Below, one piece after another: positions 37,119-48,761 of a DNA stretch of 64,000 bases. How positions within the stretch are numbered: the first letter of the stretch is position 1; each line of letters opens with the position of its first letter. This stretch comes from Struthio camelus. Its lineage: Eukaryota; Chordata; Aves; Struthioniformes; Struthionidae. The stretch covers positions 80,660,641 through 80,724,640 of the forward strand of contig NC_090946.1 in the NCBI RefSeq assembly GCF_040807025.1, written 5' to 3'. The position numbers were made by a program, and so were the translations under genes. The notes under the pieces were generated by a model, which was not told where the DNA came from, ran no database searches, and was given only the letters and a program-made list of their open reading frames with translations.

Positions 37119-40100
37119 CTTAAGGGGAAAAGAAAACATGGACATACACAAAAAAAAGTTATCCTGTGAAATACACTTTTTTTTTTTTCTTTTAAACATC
37201 ACAGACCAGCTCAGAATTTTAACTAATTTAAGTCTGGTAATACTTTCAAATAGCAGTCACTTCAAATTTTGCACAAGCAGAAACTTCTATACAATATTTC
37301 CCGTCCCACTGACACAAGTTACATACCAATTTTTAGCACAAAGATTTATCAAACAGCTTCACTGAATTAGAAGTATACAGCGGGCTTACTGGAATAAGGG
37401 TATTGCTGTTGTCTGTGCCTTTTGGATGGACAGAGACAGTCTGCTAAGAACACCATTATCTGAAACCAAAGACAGACAAATTAAAACCTCTACACAATCA
37501 GCGTAACACACAGTTGTCACATGACAACCTACTTCAAGTGGTTTACTTACGAGTCCCAGTATCAGCCCTGAGAAGAGAGTTGCCAATGCAAAAATAGCGT
37601 ATGAACCCCAAACTGGTATTCCAACGCTTTCTGTCAAATAACCATGGCAATGCTAGAATAAATGACATGAGAATCATTTCACGAATAGCTAAATATCACG
37701 TATGTTAAAACAAAATAAAGTTCAAATCTAAGCACATACCCTGATCCACATTGACAACTGAAACAAAGCAGACATACTGCTCATCCTGAAACAAAGCAGA
37801 AAAGAACAACTGAAAACATCTTTTTTAAGCTAGCCACAAATCTGTTTGTTCCAATCTGTCCAACTAGTCATTATTTAGACTCACACTGAACAACTTGCCA
37901 GTCGTGCCAGGTTTCCCTTCTAAACACTTTGCTTTTTATGTTAAGTCTTTTACTCAGTAAACAAACGTTTCCTATGAAGTAGCCGCTGGTACCAACAGGT
38001 TTATTTATCATACAATATTTCAAATCCAGACAATTACCAATTCTAAAACTTCTTCAACTTGTACCTGCTGACATATGAATTTCAGGGACTTTTATTTATG
38101 TTCTAAATTATATTTGGAACAACAGCCTATGAGAAGCCGGCTGGAACTCTAAGACATTAAGAATTTGGATATTAGATTTAAAATTAGGAATTAATAGACT
38201 GATTGCTTCTTTTTCACATAGGTGAACAAAACCAGGCTAACTGCCATATATAGTATGCTAGCTGTGATATTTCTCTGTTGTGAAACTTCAGCATTAAGTG
38301 CGCCTTTTTTCTAAAGGAAAGGAGAATTTCAAAGATTAAGCCAGCGTAAGTTGCTAATAGGGGAGCCACAGAAGCGGAGAGTTGTGAACAGATGCATGCA
38401 TGTTTCAGTACAAACAGAGAAGCAGGTACTGTACACTTGCAATAGAAAACGTATTAATCCTAAAATTAATACTCCTGCACATACACTCCTCCCTGAGGGG
38501 GCAATACCTTATAGAAGACCAATGACAGTTTCAAGATTCAGATGGTGCTAAAAGTACACCAAGTAACAATGCTGAGCTGCCCAGAGCAACCAGAGAAAAC
38601 AGAAAATTTCAGTCTAGAGTAACATTTCTCAAACTGAACACCTAAATCCTAGCCTGCTACAGCGCACTAATGTCTCTCAATTGAGAAATAAAACAATGAA
38701 CAATTGGGTTCACTTTCCTCAACCAATGGTGTTCCCGATGTGCATTATTACTCACAGTCACTTGACTCCTGAAACCACTTCTTTCTCCCCACCCCACAGC
38801 ATATGCAGTAGTAACTAAAAGCACTTCAACGCCACCAAACCAAAGGGTATTCCAAAGAGCATCTTGGACTACAGGGTATGACCACTCCACACTGCTTTTA
38901 ACTTTACTACAGATAGCACTGCTTTCTTAAATAGCAAGCCCCTGTGACACAACTACGTTGCTACATTTTCAAGTTTTTATTTGCTAACATCCTAGAACTC
39001 AGTGGGGCAAAGCAGCTTTCTGCTGTATAATCAAAAGAACTTTAAGCATCAGTAAGTTACCTACAGCTTTTTAATAAAATAATACTTCCAGCTACGCTTT
39101 TGAAACATTAAAGTAAACCTTGCTCAGGAGATCTCTGCTATGTTAGCGTACACAAATCTCGTACAGCTGAGGACTGTGGTATGACATACGCAGCACGCTT
39201 ACGTACTTCTTACCAGCAGAGACCTGCTGCCTGAGCTGTGAACAAGCTAAGGACCAATATCTACCTCTGCTTCTCCATGCAGCACCAGGTGTGACACACC
39301 TAAGAACTTGTCCCAGCGTGTCCCTGAAATGCATACATTTGACAACAAATTTTTTAAAGAATTATACCAAAACTTACAGAAAAGAGGAAGGACCGAACCA
39401 CGACGAAACAGGCTCAATGGACTTCCATTCCTGATCACTGATGAAATTTATGAAATCAGTTTTAGTTCTTGCACCCTGGTATCTCCTAAACTCTCCATCT
39501 TTACAACTGTAGAATGGAAAAAAACCCAAAATAAATAAAACCAAAAAAAAAAAAAACACTTCCATTTTAGTCCAAGCATACAAAATTTGTTTCCACTTAA
39601 GAACATGTTTCCTCCTTTTACCTTGCCTATTTCGTTTTTATTTTATTTTGCTTTAGATAATATTGCTTCTAAAATGTTTTTTTAAGAGTCTTGACTCCAA
39701 GTATAATAATGCATCTTCTCTAGCTTCAGGTTGTGATTCCACAAAAAGATAATGATCATCTTAATACAATTGCCACACGATGGCATTAAGATTAACCTAC
39801 AGAGAAAAGATTGCAAAACAGAAACACCCATGAAGGGATGAAATAAATGAGGCCTGAAGGGAAAGGAAAATACTGGTGGCATTGTAAAATCAGAATACAT
39901 AAGAAAATGGTTCATTCTGTGTAAAGCTACTCACATTCTCAAAGAGCATCATAAATCTCATTTAGCTGTACCAAAAAAGGAATATGACATTTCCTGTCTC
40001 CTCCAAAAAAGTGCCACATTGTATACTTACTGATAGATGGTAGGAAGTGCCGTTATGATAAATCGTCCACTTAATCCTGTAAGAAAACAGATGTTTTCAG

Positions 40101-41343
40101 AATAATAAATGTTTCTAGTCTTTTCTTGTTCTATTGGAGTGCACTATTACACACCTTAAAATTCGTAAAAACAACTGCTCCCAAATATCAGTCTTTAATT
40201 CCGATCACACAAACTCGTGTGTATCAACAAGACAGGGCATGATTTAAAAGCAGCATCCCAGGACAAGGAGAGAGAAAATTTCTCTATGGAAAAAAAGATG
40301 TCTGGGGATAACAACCGTTTTACTTGACGATTTTGGCCATAACTCTTCAGAAAGAGATGCTCTCTTCTTCCACATGCTCTGCAACCTCCAGTGCTTGCAG
40401 ACAATAACCCAAGTGAGACAAATTTCAGAAGTTTTAACGTGACTCTGGAGAGTATCAACTTCAAGATTATTTTTACAAGGCCAGACAACGTTATTTTTCA
40501 CAAATCCCACACAAACGCAGGGGAAATCAACAGAAGCCAGCTTCGCCAAGGGAGATCAGACTTCTTGCACTCCCTTGTTGTCAACCAAGGGGGGTACTGC
40601 TACAGGGAAAGAACAGACAACCAAAACGAGATTCTCCTTCTCCATAAGGCTTAAAAAATAAAATCAAAAAGCCCCCTGAAGTCTGCCAATTCACTCTTTA
40701 GAGAAAACCTCTAGTTCCTTTATGTATGGCGACTAGATCACTTAACTCACATATAGCAATTTGCCTTCACCAGAGCTCACTAAAGGATTTGTATTATTCT
40801 GATTAGAAGTACTGACTCTGTTGGTTTTTTTTTTTTTTAAAAGCACACATACACTAGAAGTTTTGCCTAAGCCAGCAAATACAAAGAGTGTGTGTGTGGG
40901 GGGGGGGGGGGGGGAGGGTTTAAGAAACGTCCACACAGGCGCTCCTCACCTGGCTGCTCTGTCACGTCCACTTTAGCAATGTTCACCTCAAGATCTTCTC
41001 CCCACTCAGCAAACTTCTCCCACTCGGGCTGCAGGTTCTGGCAGGCGGGGCACCACGGGGCATAGCTGAAGTCAGAGGAAAACTGTCACCAAGAGGGGAT
41101 CAGGCTGCCTCAGGCGGGGCCCGCTGAGAGACACCCCCCCCCCAACACACACAGCCGCGGGGGAAGGGGCCGGCCCGAGCTCCCGACTCACAACTCCACC
41201 ATCCACTCGCCCTCCAGCAGCGCCCTCCACGTGTCGTCCGTCAACGTCTTCACTTGGCTCCGCCTGCCCAGCGCCAGCGCCGCCGCGGCGGCCGCCAGCG
41301 CCAGCCACAGCAGCGCCCGCCGCCGCCCGGCCCCCGCCGCCAT
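36940..41343 (-). CDS. TMX1: TMX1, thioredoxin-related transmembrane protein 1 (8 exons, 279 aa)
   Basis: The coding exons, in transcript order, are 41343-41192, 41065-40950, 40076-40031, 39506-39378, 37785-37740, 37652-37551, 37459-37390 and 37118-36940. They sum to 840 nt: 279 codons plus TAG, against 280 aa in human as I recall it. The start has a strong Kozak context (A at -3, G at +4). Residues 1-26 form an Ala/Leu-rich signal peptide. A thioredoxin fold follows, with active site WCPAC (Cys56, Cys59) and the cis-proline Pro101 in ALPT. One membrane segment lies at about 180-202. Next come juxtamembrane Cys205 and Cys207 (DCLCPSKR), an acidic cytosolic tail (about 235-254) and an RQR motif at 266-268. 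Family knowledge: TMX1 is a type I ER membrane oxidoreductase of the PDI family that acts on cysteines of membrane-bound clients; the two juxtamembrane cysteines are palmitoylated, which directs it to ER-mitochondria contacts. All key residues are intact. I see no frameshift or stop, so the gene looks functional. Confidence 0.97.
37390..37459 (-). CDS. TMX1: TMX1 exon 7 (end of membrane segment, palmitoylation cysteines)
   Basis: The acceptor is GGTTTCAG|A and the donor is CCA|GTAAGC. The exon encodes residues 198-220, IMVFLADCLCPSKRHRQQQ and on. Cys205 and Cys207 sit at the cytosolic membrane edge, followed by a basic cluster that fits type I topology (positive inside). These are the positions reported as palmitoylated in human TMX1. 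Confidence 0.95.
37551..37652 (-). CDS. TMX1: TMX1 exon 6 (start of membrane segment)
   Basis: The acceptor is ATTCTAG|C and the donor is CTC|GTAAGT, with phase 0 at both ends. The exon encodes residues 164-197, HCHGYLTESVGIPVWGSYA and then the hydrophobic stretch that begins the transmembrane helix. Intron 5 is 87 bp and intron 6 is 91 bp, close to the vertebrate minimum. Confidence 0.95.
37740..37785 (-). CDS. TMX1: TMX1 exon 5 (lumenal juxtamembrane segment)
   Basis: A 46-nt exon encoding MSSMSALFQLSMWIR (149-163). The donor is AGG|GTATGT. The last 15 nt of intron 4, TCTGCTTTGTTTCAG, occur again exactly inside the exon, 28 nt further on. Only the first AG keeps the reading frame to exon 6. 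Confidence 0.93.
39378..39506 (-). CDS. TMX1: TMX1 exon 4 (end of thioredoxin domain)
   Basis: The acceptor is TTCTACAG|T and the donor is TCT|GTAAGT. The exon encodes residues 106-147, CKDGEFRRYQG, then FINFISDQEWKSIEPVSSWFG. This is the last strand and helix of the thioredoxin domain and the linker that follows, and it closely matches vertebrate TMX1. Confidence 0.96.
40031..40076 (-). CDS. TMX1: TMX1 exon 3 (cis-proline loop)
   Basis: This 46-nt exon has acceptor TCTTACAG|G and donor CA|GTAAGT. It encodes LSGRFIITALPTIY, including the conserved cis-proline Pro101 that faces the active site in thioredoxin folds. It is too short to find as an open frame and was placed by phase and splice sites. 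Confidence 0.95.
40887..40914. repeat. GT dinucleotide run joined to G17, in TMX1 intron 2
   Basis: On the plus strand a short (GT)n passes directly into 17 consecutive G. In the TMX1 transcript this reads C17 followed by a CA run, starting about 36 nt after the exon 2 donor. CA runs and C-rich tracts near a donor can bind hnRNP L and PCBP proteins (family knowledge); any effect here is inference. Confidence 0.85.
40950..41065 (-). CDS. TMX1: TMX1 exon 2 (CPAC active site)
   Basis: The acceptor is ACTTCAG|C and the donor is CAG|GTGAGG. The exon encodes residues 52-89, YAPWCPACQN through DVTEQP, and holds both redox cysteines (Cys56 and Cys59). It is one of the best conserved parts of the family and alone identifies a TMX/PDI thioredoxin domain. 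Intron 1, upstream, is only 126 bp. Confidence 0.96.
41192..41343 (-). CDS. TMX1: TMX1 exon 1, coding part (signal peptide)
   Basis: This exon encodes residues 1-50 plus two bases of Phe51: the signal peptide and the start of the thioredoxin domain (GRRSQV, then TDDTW). The donor is GTT|GTGAGT at 41191. An in-frame reading continues upstream to 41730, but it gives low-complexity sequence before the signal peptide, so ATG 41343 is preferred. Signal cleavage is most likely after Gly26, with Ala24 at -3. Confidence 0.95.
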
Positions 41344-41740
41344 CTTGCCGCGCCGCGCACCCCTCGCTTCCGCCCGCCCGGGGACGCCGAGAGGGAAGAG
41401 GGGGCGGGGCTCCCCGCGCACGTCACCGCCGGCACCGCCCCCCCTCCCGCCGCGGCGCATGCGCGCCTCGCGCCAGCTGGGAGCCGGCCACCCTTCACTG
41501 CGCGTGCGCGGTAAAGTGGTTCGTTTGTTTGTTTGTTTTTTGGGGGGGAGACCTCCCCCCCCCCCCGCTTCGGCCGCTTGCGTGCGCAAGAGGCGGGGAC
41601 GAACCAGGGGCGGGCTCAGGGGGCGCGGCAGCCAATAGGGCGTCGAGTTGTGGGAGGCGGGAGCTTCGAGCAAAGCCTCGTGAGACCCTGGGCTCGGCCA
41701 ATGGGGGAGGCGGGACCCTTCCCCCACCACCTCACACTGT
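41344..41740 (-). promoter_or_regulatory. TMX1: TMX1 CpG-island promoter
   Basis: The sequence just upstream of the TMX1 start is CpG-dense and has no TATA box at a plausible distance. Visible motifs are an NRF1 palindrome GCGCATGCGC at 41455-41464, a second NRF1-like TGCGCGTGCGC at 41500-41510, an inverted repeat CTTGCG-TG-CGCAAG at 41577-41590, a GC box GGGGCGGGG at 41401-41409, and two CCAAT boxes in plus orientation at 41632-41636 and 41698-41702. This is the usual make-up of a housekeeping promoter. The CCAAT orientation would also fit divergent transcription to the right, but no exon can be supported there. Confidence 0.7.
41521..41573. repeat. GTTT repeat with G-run/C-run hairpin in the TMX1 promoter
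   Basis: A short GTTT tandem is followed by seven G, the spacer AGACCT, and a run of about 13 C. GGGGGGGA can pair with TCCCCCCC around a 4-nt loop (GACC). The element lies between the NRF1-like sites and the CCAAT boxes. Its length is probably variable and hard to sequence accurately. Confidence 0.7.
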
Positions 41741-44700
41741 ACCGCTCTTAACGGTCTTCTGAGGTGGCAGAACCATGGCAGCGAGGCACCAGGGCGAGAG
41801 GGCTCTGCTCATGGCATGCGCTGCTCCGAACCTCGCCCTGGAGCAAGGAAGTTTGGAGAGAGCCCCCCAGCCCAGGAGGGAGCTTCTGCTTCCCTTTGCT
41901 GCTGCTCAGAGGAGGGCGTCTCCACAGAGAGCTGGGGCTGTGCCTTGGATGGTCAGGGGCCCTTGGTGGCTGCTTGCCTTCCCTGTACGGTGCATGGACA
42001 CTTATGTCTCCTGCCTCCTCTCACAGCTGGAGAGCAAATAGCTAAACAAGCCCACCTGCAACAAATGCTATGGCTATGTTATGCCCCTGCCCACCACTTC
42101 CTGCCCATTAAATGGTGAAGGAGCATTGGGTGCTCAGGGCAGGTAGTGGCCCATTGCCATAAGCAGAAACTGCTGTATGAGGTCGCAGAGAAGACAGACT
42201 TCCATCTCCCAAAGCCCTGATTTCCCCCCTCCACGTTGCTAGTCAGCTATGGCAGAAATAAGTAGTTTTCAAGCAGAAGTCAAAAAAAGGTCACAGGTAA
42301 TAAGCACATAAATCCCACCTCACTTTACTGCAGCCTATTGATAGCTTAAGCCTTTTGAGGCAAGGAACTTCCTCTTTTTATATGCATGTGCTTTCTCTCC
42401 CACAAAGGCTCCTCCAGGTCTTGATCAGGAGAGGCTGTGATAATACAAGTCACCTTTCCTTTTCTGTCTGGATCCTTTTTTTTTCCTTTGCCATAATTTA
42501 ATATCCCACAATTTAGGGCCTTGGCAGGTGGAGAGGTCTGGTCTGCAGCAGCCATTAGAACAGTGCAGGAAAACGAATAAATCAGGAGATGGGGTTTTTT
42601 TTTTTTCTGTTTTGGCAACTTTTCTGTAGTACAATGTGTATGTTCCTTTCAAATATGAACGCTGACACATTACTAAGGGCATGCTGAAGCTTGTTACTCA
42701 TTGATTCGGGGTTCAATAGTAATTTGCTGCATACAGCACAGCTCACTTCCATTTTATTTTAGTGATAATTGGATTTTTGGAATTTTGTTATTGATACTTT
42801 GTTGTGCATCAGTAATGAGATGTTAGGAGCTCTTCAGAGCAGTACACATCCTGATAATGTAAGATGCATTCAGGAATAAGTGATCCCACTTTTTATTCAT
42901 GCTGAAGAATTAAACAACAATTAAATGTTCTTCTCTTCAGTGCTGTCCAGACAGGTGCAACTCGCTAGCCTGAATGGAGGACTTGGGGATGAATTTGATT
43001 TAATCTGTGTGCAGATTACAGAAAGAGAAAAAACATGACAGAACACAGGCAACAATAGAAGCCGTTGCTACATGGCCCTTAGATGATACAGCAAGAGAGC
43101 TCTTTTGGGGCCAAGTCCCACCTGGGAAAGCAAGTTAGGAACTGTGAGATAGGAGAAATAATTCTGTCATTTAATGCTCCCATATTCAAGGAGAAAGGAA
43201 CTGGTATGCATTCACTGTAATTAAAGACTAGTTACAAAGGCACAGTAAGCTCCTTATGGAAACAGCTTGAATGATCCCAAAGCAGTATGGCTGCATACCT
43301 CCTTTCACTTGTTACCAATAATTATTTTAAGAGTAGTAACTACTGTAAATTACTTTTTTATCTCCGTTATTATTACACTGACATTTTCTTGTTTCCTTGT
43401 AAAGTTTTGAGGCATTTGAGAACAAGAAGACCTTGGCCATATCTTTTATGCATTCATCCTCCAGCCTATGCAGCCCAGCACTTCCAAGCTGTGGAGAGTA
43501 GTGTTTGCCCTGTCTTTCAAGGTTCAGAATGGAATAAAGAGATTTAATAACCAGCCAAACATGAAATGGCTCCAAGTGATCTTGACAAATGAACAGAGCT
43601 CCTGATTCTGCCCTTTTCCCTTTCCTTATGCTTGCTCTTGTGAAGGGAGATGCTCAAAAATACTGCTTTATGACTTTCAGAAGTGTGCAGAGGGTGGAGG
43701 GACAGCGCTGGTTTAGCTCATCAGCCACCATGGTCTGACCTGCATGCTTCTTCGAGGGTATGATACTCCTCCACGGGAGCGACATCAGACATTGTTCAGT
43801 TCACCAGGCTACAGGGGCCAGTGACTCCGACCTTTACAAACCTGATGTGTCTCTGCAGATAGCCTTCCTTTAGGCAAACCCAAATAACTGTCCACATTCT
43901 TTGAGAAAGCCCCAAATGGTTCTGCAGAAGGCCAGCTCTTCCAGCGCGGATTAAGATCTGGGTGGTGGAAATCATTAGGTGCAAGTCCCTGCATGTGAAA
44001 ATCTTGACCACAGTGCTGAGCTGTTGTTTTCTCATGTGGTGGGATCAGCTCCCCATCCTGGTGAGTGAGTGAGCGGTTGACGATTTTTTTTCATTTTCTT
44101 TTTTCAGCTCTGCCACACAGTGGCGGAGTTGAGGCTTCTTTTAAACGTGGAATAGAGTGAAGGAAAGATCAATCTCTCAGGTATAGAAAAGGCCTGCATT
44201 TCCTGTTAGGGACATTTTGTCGTATTCAGGGTGTTCATGAACAGGATTTTTTTTCTTGTCCAGTAATACTCTTACTCTTGTTCTTAGCTTGTTTTTCTAA
44301 GGAACTGAGGAAATGGATTATGGGGTCTGCCTACAATCCTGCACGCACACACGCGCGCGCGCACACACACACACACACGCAGAGGCACAGGCACAATAAC
44401 TTCTGATCATTTGGGCCAATTTCAGCAAGACTAGGGTTCCAAAAAAATTAGGTCTCTATAAGTTTCAGGAAAAGACTTGTCCAGCTAGGAGACAGAGTAT
44501 TGCTGCCCCACAGAAAGAGACTGAAGCACAAGCTCAGATGTATTATTAGACGTAGAGCGTAGGAATTATGAGTGTCTTTACTGCAGGGAAAGCTTCAGTT
44601 AGGATGCATGCTTGTCAGACAAGGGGAGATTCAACTGTGAGACATCAATACATTCATATGCCCACAGAGCTATTTGTTTTTAATTCCAGATGAAAGGTGC

Positions 44701-47700
44701 TAAAGTGAAAAATGCCTATGTAATAAGGAAATCATCCCTTTCTTGATGTCATCTGTGTCTTAGAAAAACAGATCCCACAGGGAGGAGTGGGAGTAGAAAA
44801 ACTTTGTTTCCTTTGGTTTTTTTCCTTTTCAGCTAATACGAAAAAAAGACCGAAGTCCACAGAGTTAAAGCCACAGAAATGTTCACATTTTCAAAATTCA
44901 ACTTGTTCTGTAAGTGGTCAAAGTTGGAAAAAGAATTCACACCGTTTCACCCACTCTTTTCCTTTTTTGCAGAATGCTAATTCATCTACATTTGGAATGT
45001 GAACAAACTGAACCAGCTCTATTTTTGCATGTTTTCTCTCTCTTTTTTTTAAGTACACTTACATGTCCTGGCAACAAGCTGAATTAAACCAGACAAATGA
45101 ACAATAGGAGAACAGCACCTGCCCACACAGGACTGACCTTACTGAGGACTGCTTTGTGATAGCGCAGTGGCTGCCCAGGTAATTATTTCAAAACGTGGGC
45201 CAAGCTCTGCAGTCCCTGGACAAGGTACAGTAGCAGAGCCCTGACCCCTTTTACAGAGCCTGCATTTATGAAATGCCAAGAGATTATGCAGAGAGCTTTC
45301 CTGCCTGTCCGCATACGAGGCAGGAGATGTGAAATCACTGTCCTAGAGACCAAAGTGAAATCAGACTGACCCTGAAAGTCACAAGCCCAGGGCTGCATTT
45401 TGTACTGCGGTAGGCGTATGAACTGGTTTATCCTGCCTTATTTATTTGCCTATTTTCTAGCTTTCCTTATGGGAAAGTTGGCATTTAGAATTCCACACAG
45501 AATGGTTTTCTGGGCTTCAGCATTAAACAAATTGAAGTCAAGAGCTAATTGCTCTTCTGTAGCTCTGAATTTCATTCCAGGAAGACAATCCATGCATCAG
45601 TGCTTCCACCTAAGGAAAAATCTCCCGTACAAGAGAAAATGATTCGACTCTACCTGCCTAAATTGAAGAACACAGAGGGTGCCACTGACTTCCCAGAAGC
45701 TACATTGGGCTCAATGTCTGCGAACATGGTTTTCACAGTGTACACAGTTGGGGTGGATTAGCAGACCCGTCAATGCTCATGCCCAAAGAGCTAGACTCTC
45801 CGTGCTGTCTCCTGCCTCCCATTCCCCTCGGCAACAGCCAGCCCTATATCTCTTCCATCTCCAGCGCTGAGGTCTTTCTCCTACCCGGATACACCTGACC
45901 TTAGAGTCAAGGAGCAGGGAGAGCCTGTGGTGCCACACTGCAGCAGGATATGCCCCCCCTCCACAGAGGACTGTGCTCAGGGAAACACCATTGGAAAGAA
46001 AGTTCCCAACCGACAGCATAGTCCTTCTACTCCGTGATATCTGAGTTGCCTCTGCTCTGGCTAACACTATCCAGAAGACAATGTTTTAGGGTTTTAGGTT
46101 CTTGAGAGGTTCTGGTGCACTATAAGCAGAGTTTTACTGCATCAGCTTCTGCATTACAACTTTGCTGTTATGCAATCCATTCCCGACGGCATTTGAGACA
46201 GCTGGTGAAAATGCGATGCACAACAAGGTTTGCTACATCTCACTTTCGAAAACTCCTTGGACGTTTTCCCTCAGAATTACAACAGTCCTTCTTGCAGATA
46301 CTGTCCATCAGCCTTTTCCTTCATGTGCGAAGAAACTGCACAAACTGCTAATTATTCAGTCATTAAGTGTCTCTCTAGGTTCGCAATTGTAAATCTCGCC
46401 TCTCCTAGTCACTGTTTGCTCATTAGGTAGCAGTTTTCTCAATGCAAAAACATTCTCTTCTTTACATGTGATTGAATTACAAAATTGCTTTAAACTCTGT
46501 GGAGATGATTAGGAAAAGTGTGTTTTTGCGCAACAGTTGCCATGGGAACTAAAGTGGAGAGATCTTTATAAACCAAAAGTCAAACAGATTGTTTGACTTA
46601 ATATTGTCTCACTTGTTTATTCATTTACTTAACTCTTTCACACATTATTCTGAAATAGTTTTATTTCTTTTAATATCAAAGGCTGTGTCAAAATGATTCT
46701 GCTGTCTAGAGGATTCACTCCTCTCTGCAGATGCAAGGCCCACCTCGCTCCTACTCCAACCCTAATTAGCTTCACCTGCCTCTCCAACTTTGCCTGCTGC
46801 GTTTGGGGACATCTCCAGGGGAATTCACGGTGGGATTCAGTCTGAGATTGAGACACACCTTTGGAGGTGTTTCCATATAAGTGTCTAAGCTGGAGCCCAG
46901 TGAGCTCCAGCAGACCAGGGCGTTTGGAGGGAGAGTTGAGTTGCTCTCAAGGCTCCATCGTCTGCACTGGCCGGGATCATAGCGAGATGTCAGGCACCTA
47001 ATGCACATGTGGACACCTACATTTAGGTAACTTCACCTGGAAGTGAATCCTATCCCTGTGCTCACACAGATTTCCCTTTCACAGATTTGTTCCCTGGTCC
47101 AGGTCTGTCATCTACCTAGCAAAAATGTCTTTACTTCTCCTGTGTGGATTGCCTCTGCTGGCTTTTCTAATACCCTGGGTTCCTCAAACCTGCATTTCTT
47201 CTAGTTCCCTGTTTGATACTTTAGGGAATAACAGTTGATAAAACTGACCAACTGCCAGGTAGCATTCCCTCTTCCCTCAGCTCTGCTCCCTCCTCTCTTC
47301 CCTTGTCTCTCTCGCTCCTCTAAATGTCCTCTTTCTCCCTCACAGACACAAATCTGCTCCAAGAAACAGAAGTAAAAAGTAACACAGTGAGGTCCAAGGC
47401 TTCCTCAAGGCCTCTGCCTGACTCTGTGTGCAAGGAGGGATTCCCCTACGGAGTGGGAATATTCCTTCAATATTCCTTCCTGTCTTTGACAACCAACCTT
47501 GCTGCAGCCTCCTTGCCTGTGTACTGGTCACCTCCTTCCCCTGCACTGAATACATGATTCCTCGTTTCCTCAGGGGCTGTGCTATCACACTCTTGTTTCC
47601 GTTCTTCACAAACAAATAGTATTTCTGTCCTCCACAGGAAGTACAGCGAAGACAGCTGCATTTGTTCTACAAGCCAGTTTATTTTTTGAGAGTACTGTCC

Positions 47701-48761
47701 AGATCAACATGCCATGCCATAACAGCTACTCTGTCCCTCCCATCCTAGATCCCACTTCTTCCTGCCCATTGTTGTACCTGTCTTCAGAAAAACATCACAT
47801 AGCTGGTTGGCCTGGAATACTTCGGCATACAAGATTTCAGCTCACGAAAATGGTAAGAGGGGCTTGCAGTGCAAAATACTGGGCAGCATGAAATGATTTT
47901 TTTTTTTTTGCTGCAAAATCAGTCGTATACACATAGCAGGGCAGATGCCAGCGTAGCTTATATTGCTTTTCCTGTGCACAGCAGGAATAATGCAAAACTG
48001 TCCCGAGTTTGGCTGTTTCCCTTCTTTTCTTCTTCTAGGTTCTTTAATTCAGGTGGTAATATACAAAATGACAAAGCAGAGGTCTTATTTTATCAGCTGT
48101 GATGCAAGGCTTTAAGATGGCTAATTGGCAAAATCCCTTCTCCTTACCTTTGTTTCTTGTTCTCAAGTTTAGTTCCCCATAATAAAGCCCACTAGATTCT
48201 GTCATAAAACTTGTTTTCTTCTTCATACCAGAACCGGCTAAGCAGAAAAGTTTACAGCAGAGATTTCCTCCTGCAGCATGCAGTAACTACTGGTACAAAC
48301 TGCAAGCCACATGGTAATATGTGGCAGCTGGTTGCCTGCATCTGGCTGGCTTGCATGATTGAGGCAGATTAGCGTGTTAGATTAAATGTATTATCACTGC
48401 CACTGTGGGAAGTGAAACTTGTGTAGCGCGAGAAGCTGAAACCACGCAAAGAGAATGAAAATGTGTTTGCCGTGACCACTCTTCCATACGGTCTTGTTCC
48501 CATTTACTACCTTTCTTTAAACAGCAGAAGACCAGTCCTAGATTTGCATAAACTGTAGCAATTCAACCTGTCCTTTCAGTGCTGTCTCTGAAACAGGAAG
48601 AGTTTTCCTGGATGGCAGATGAGGAAGTACTATTGCCTTTGAGGCCAAAAATAATTATTCCAGATGGAGAACATAATCTCTGCAACAGAGCCCAACATTT
48701 CCCTGCTATCAGATAATGCTGGTCAGAGCCAGTTCATGACACTCAGAAGATTATCTTGGAT
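41741..48761. other. Gene-free DNA upstream of TMX1
   Basis: Past the promoter the sequence turns AT-rich. Short plus-strand frames at 41.76-42.12 kb run out of the GC-rich promoter edge and look like nothing known. A CA/CG microsatellite lies at 44.34 kb. No exon of TRIM9, the expected distant neighbour on this side, is visible. Confidence 0.5.
44341..44380. repeat. Mixed CA/CG alternating microsatellite
   Basis: About 40 bp of alternating pyrimidine-purine: a CA-type run, a pure CG run (about 44352-44362), then a longer CA run. Such tracts are prone to Z-DNA and to length change. It is intergenic, about 3 kb upstream of TMX1. Confidence 0.9.

Noticed and set aside
41344..41730. In-frame extension of TMX1 exon 1 to an upstream ATG
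   Set aside because: It would place about 130 low-complexity residues before a normal signal peptide. The ATG at 41343 has a strong Kozak context and gives the family's usual length.
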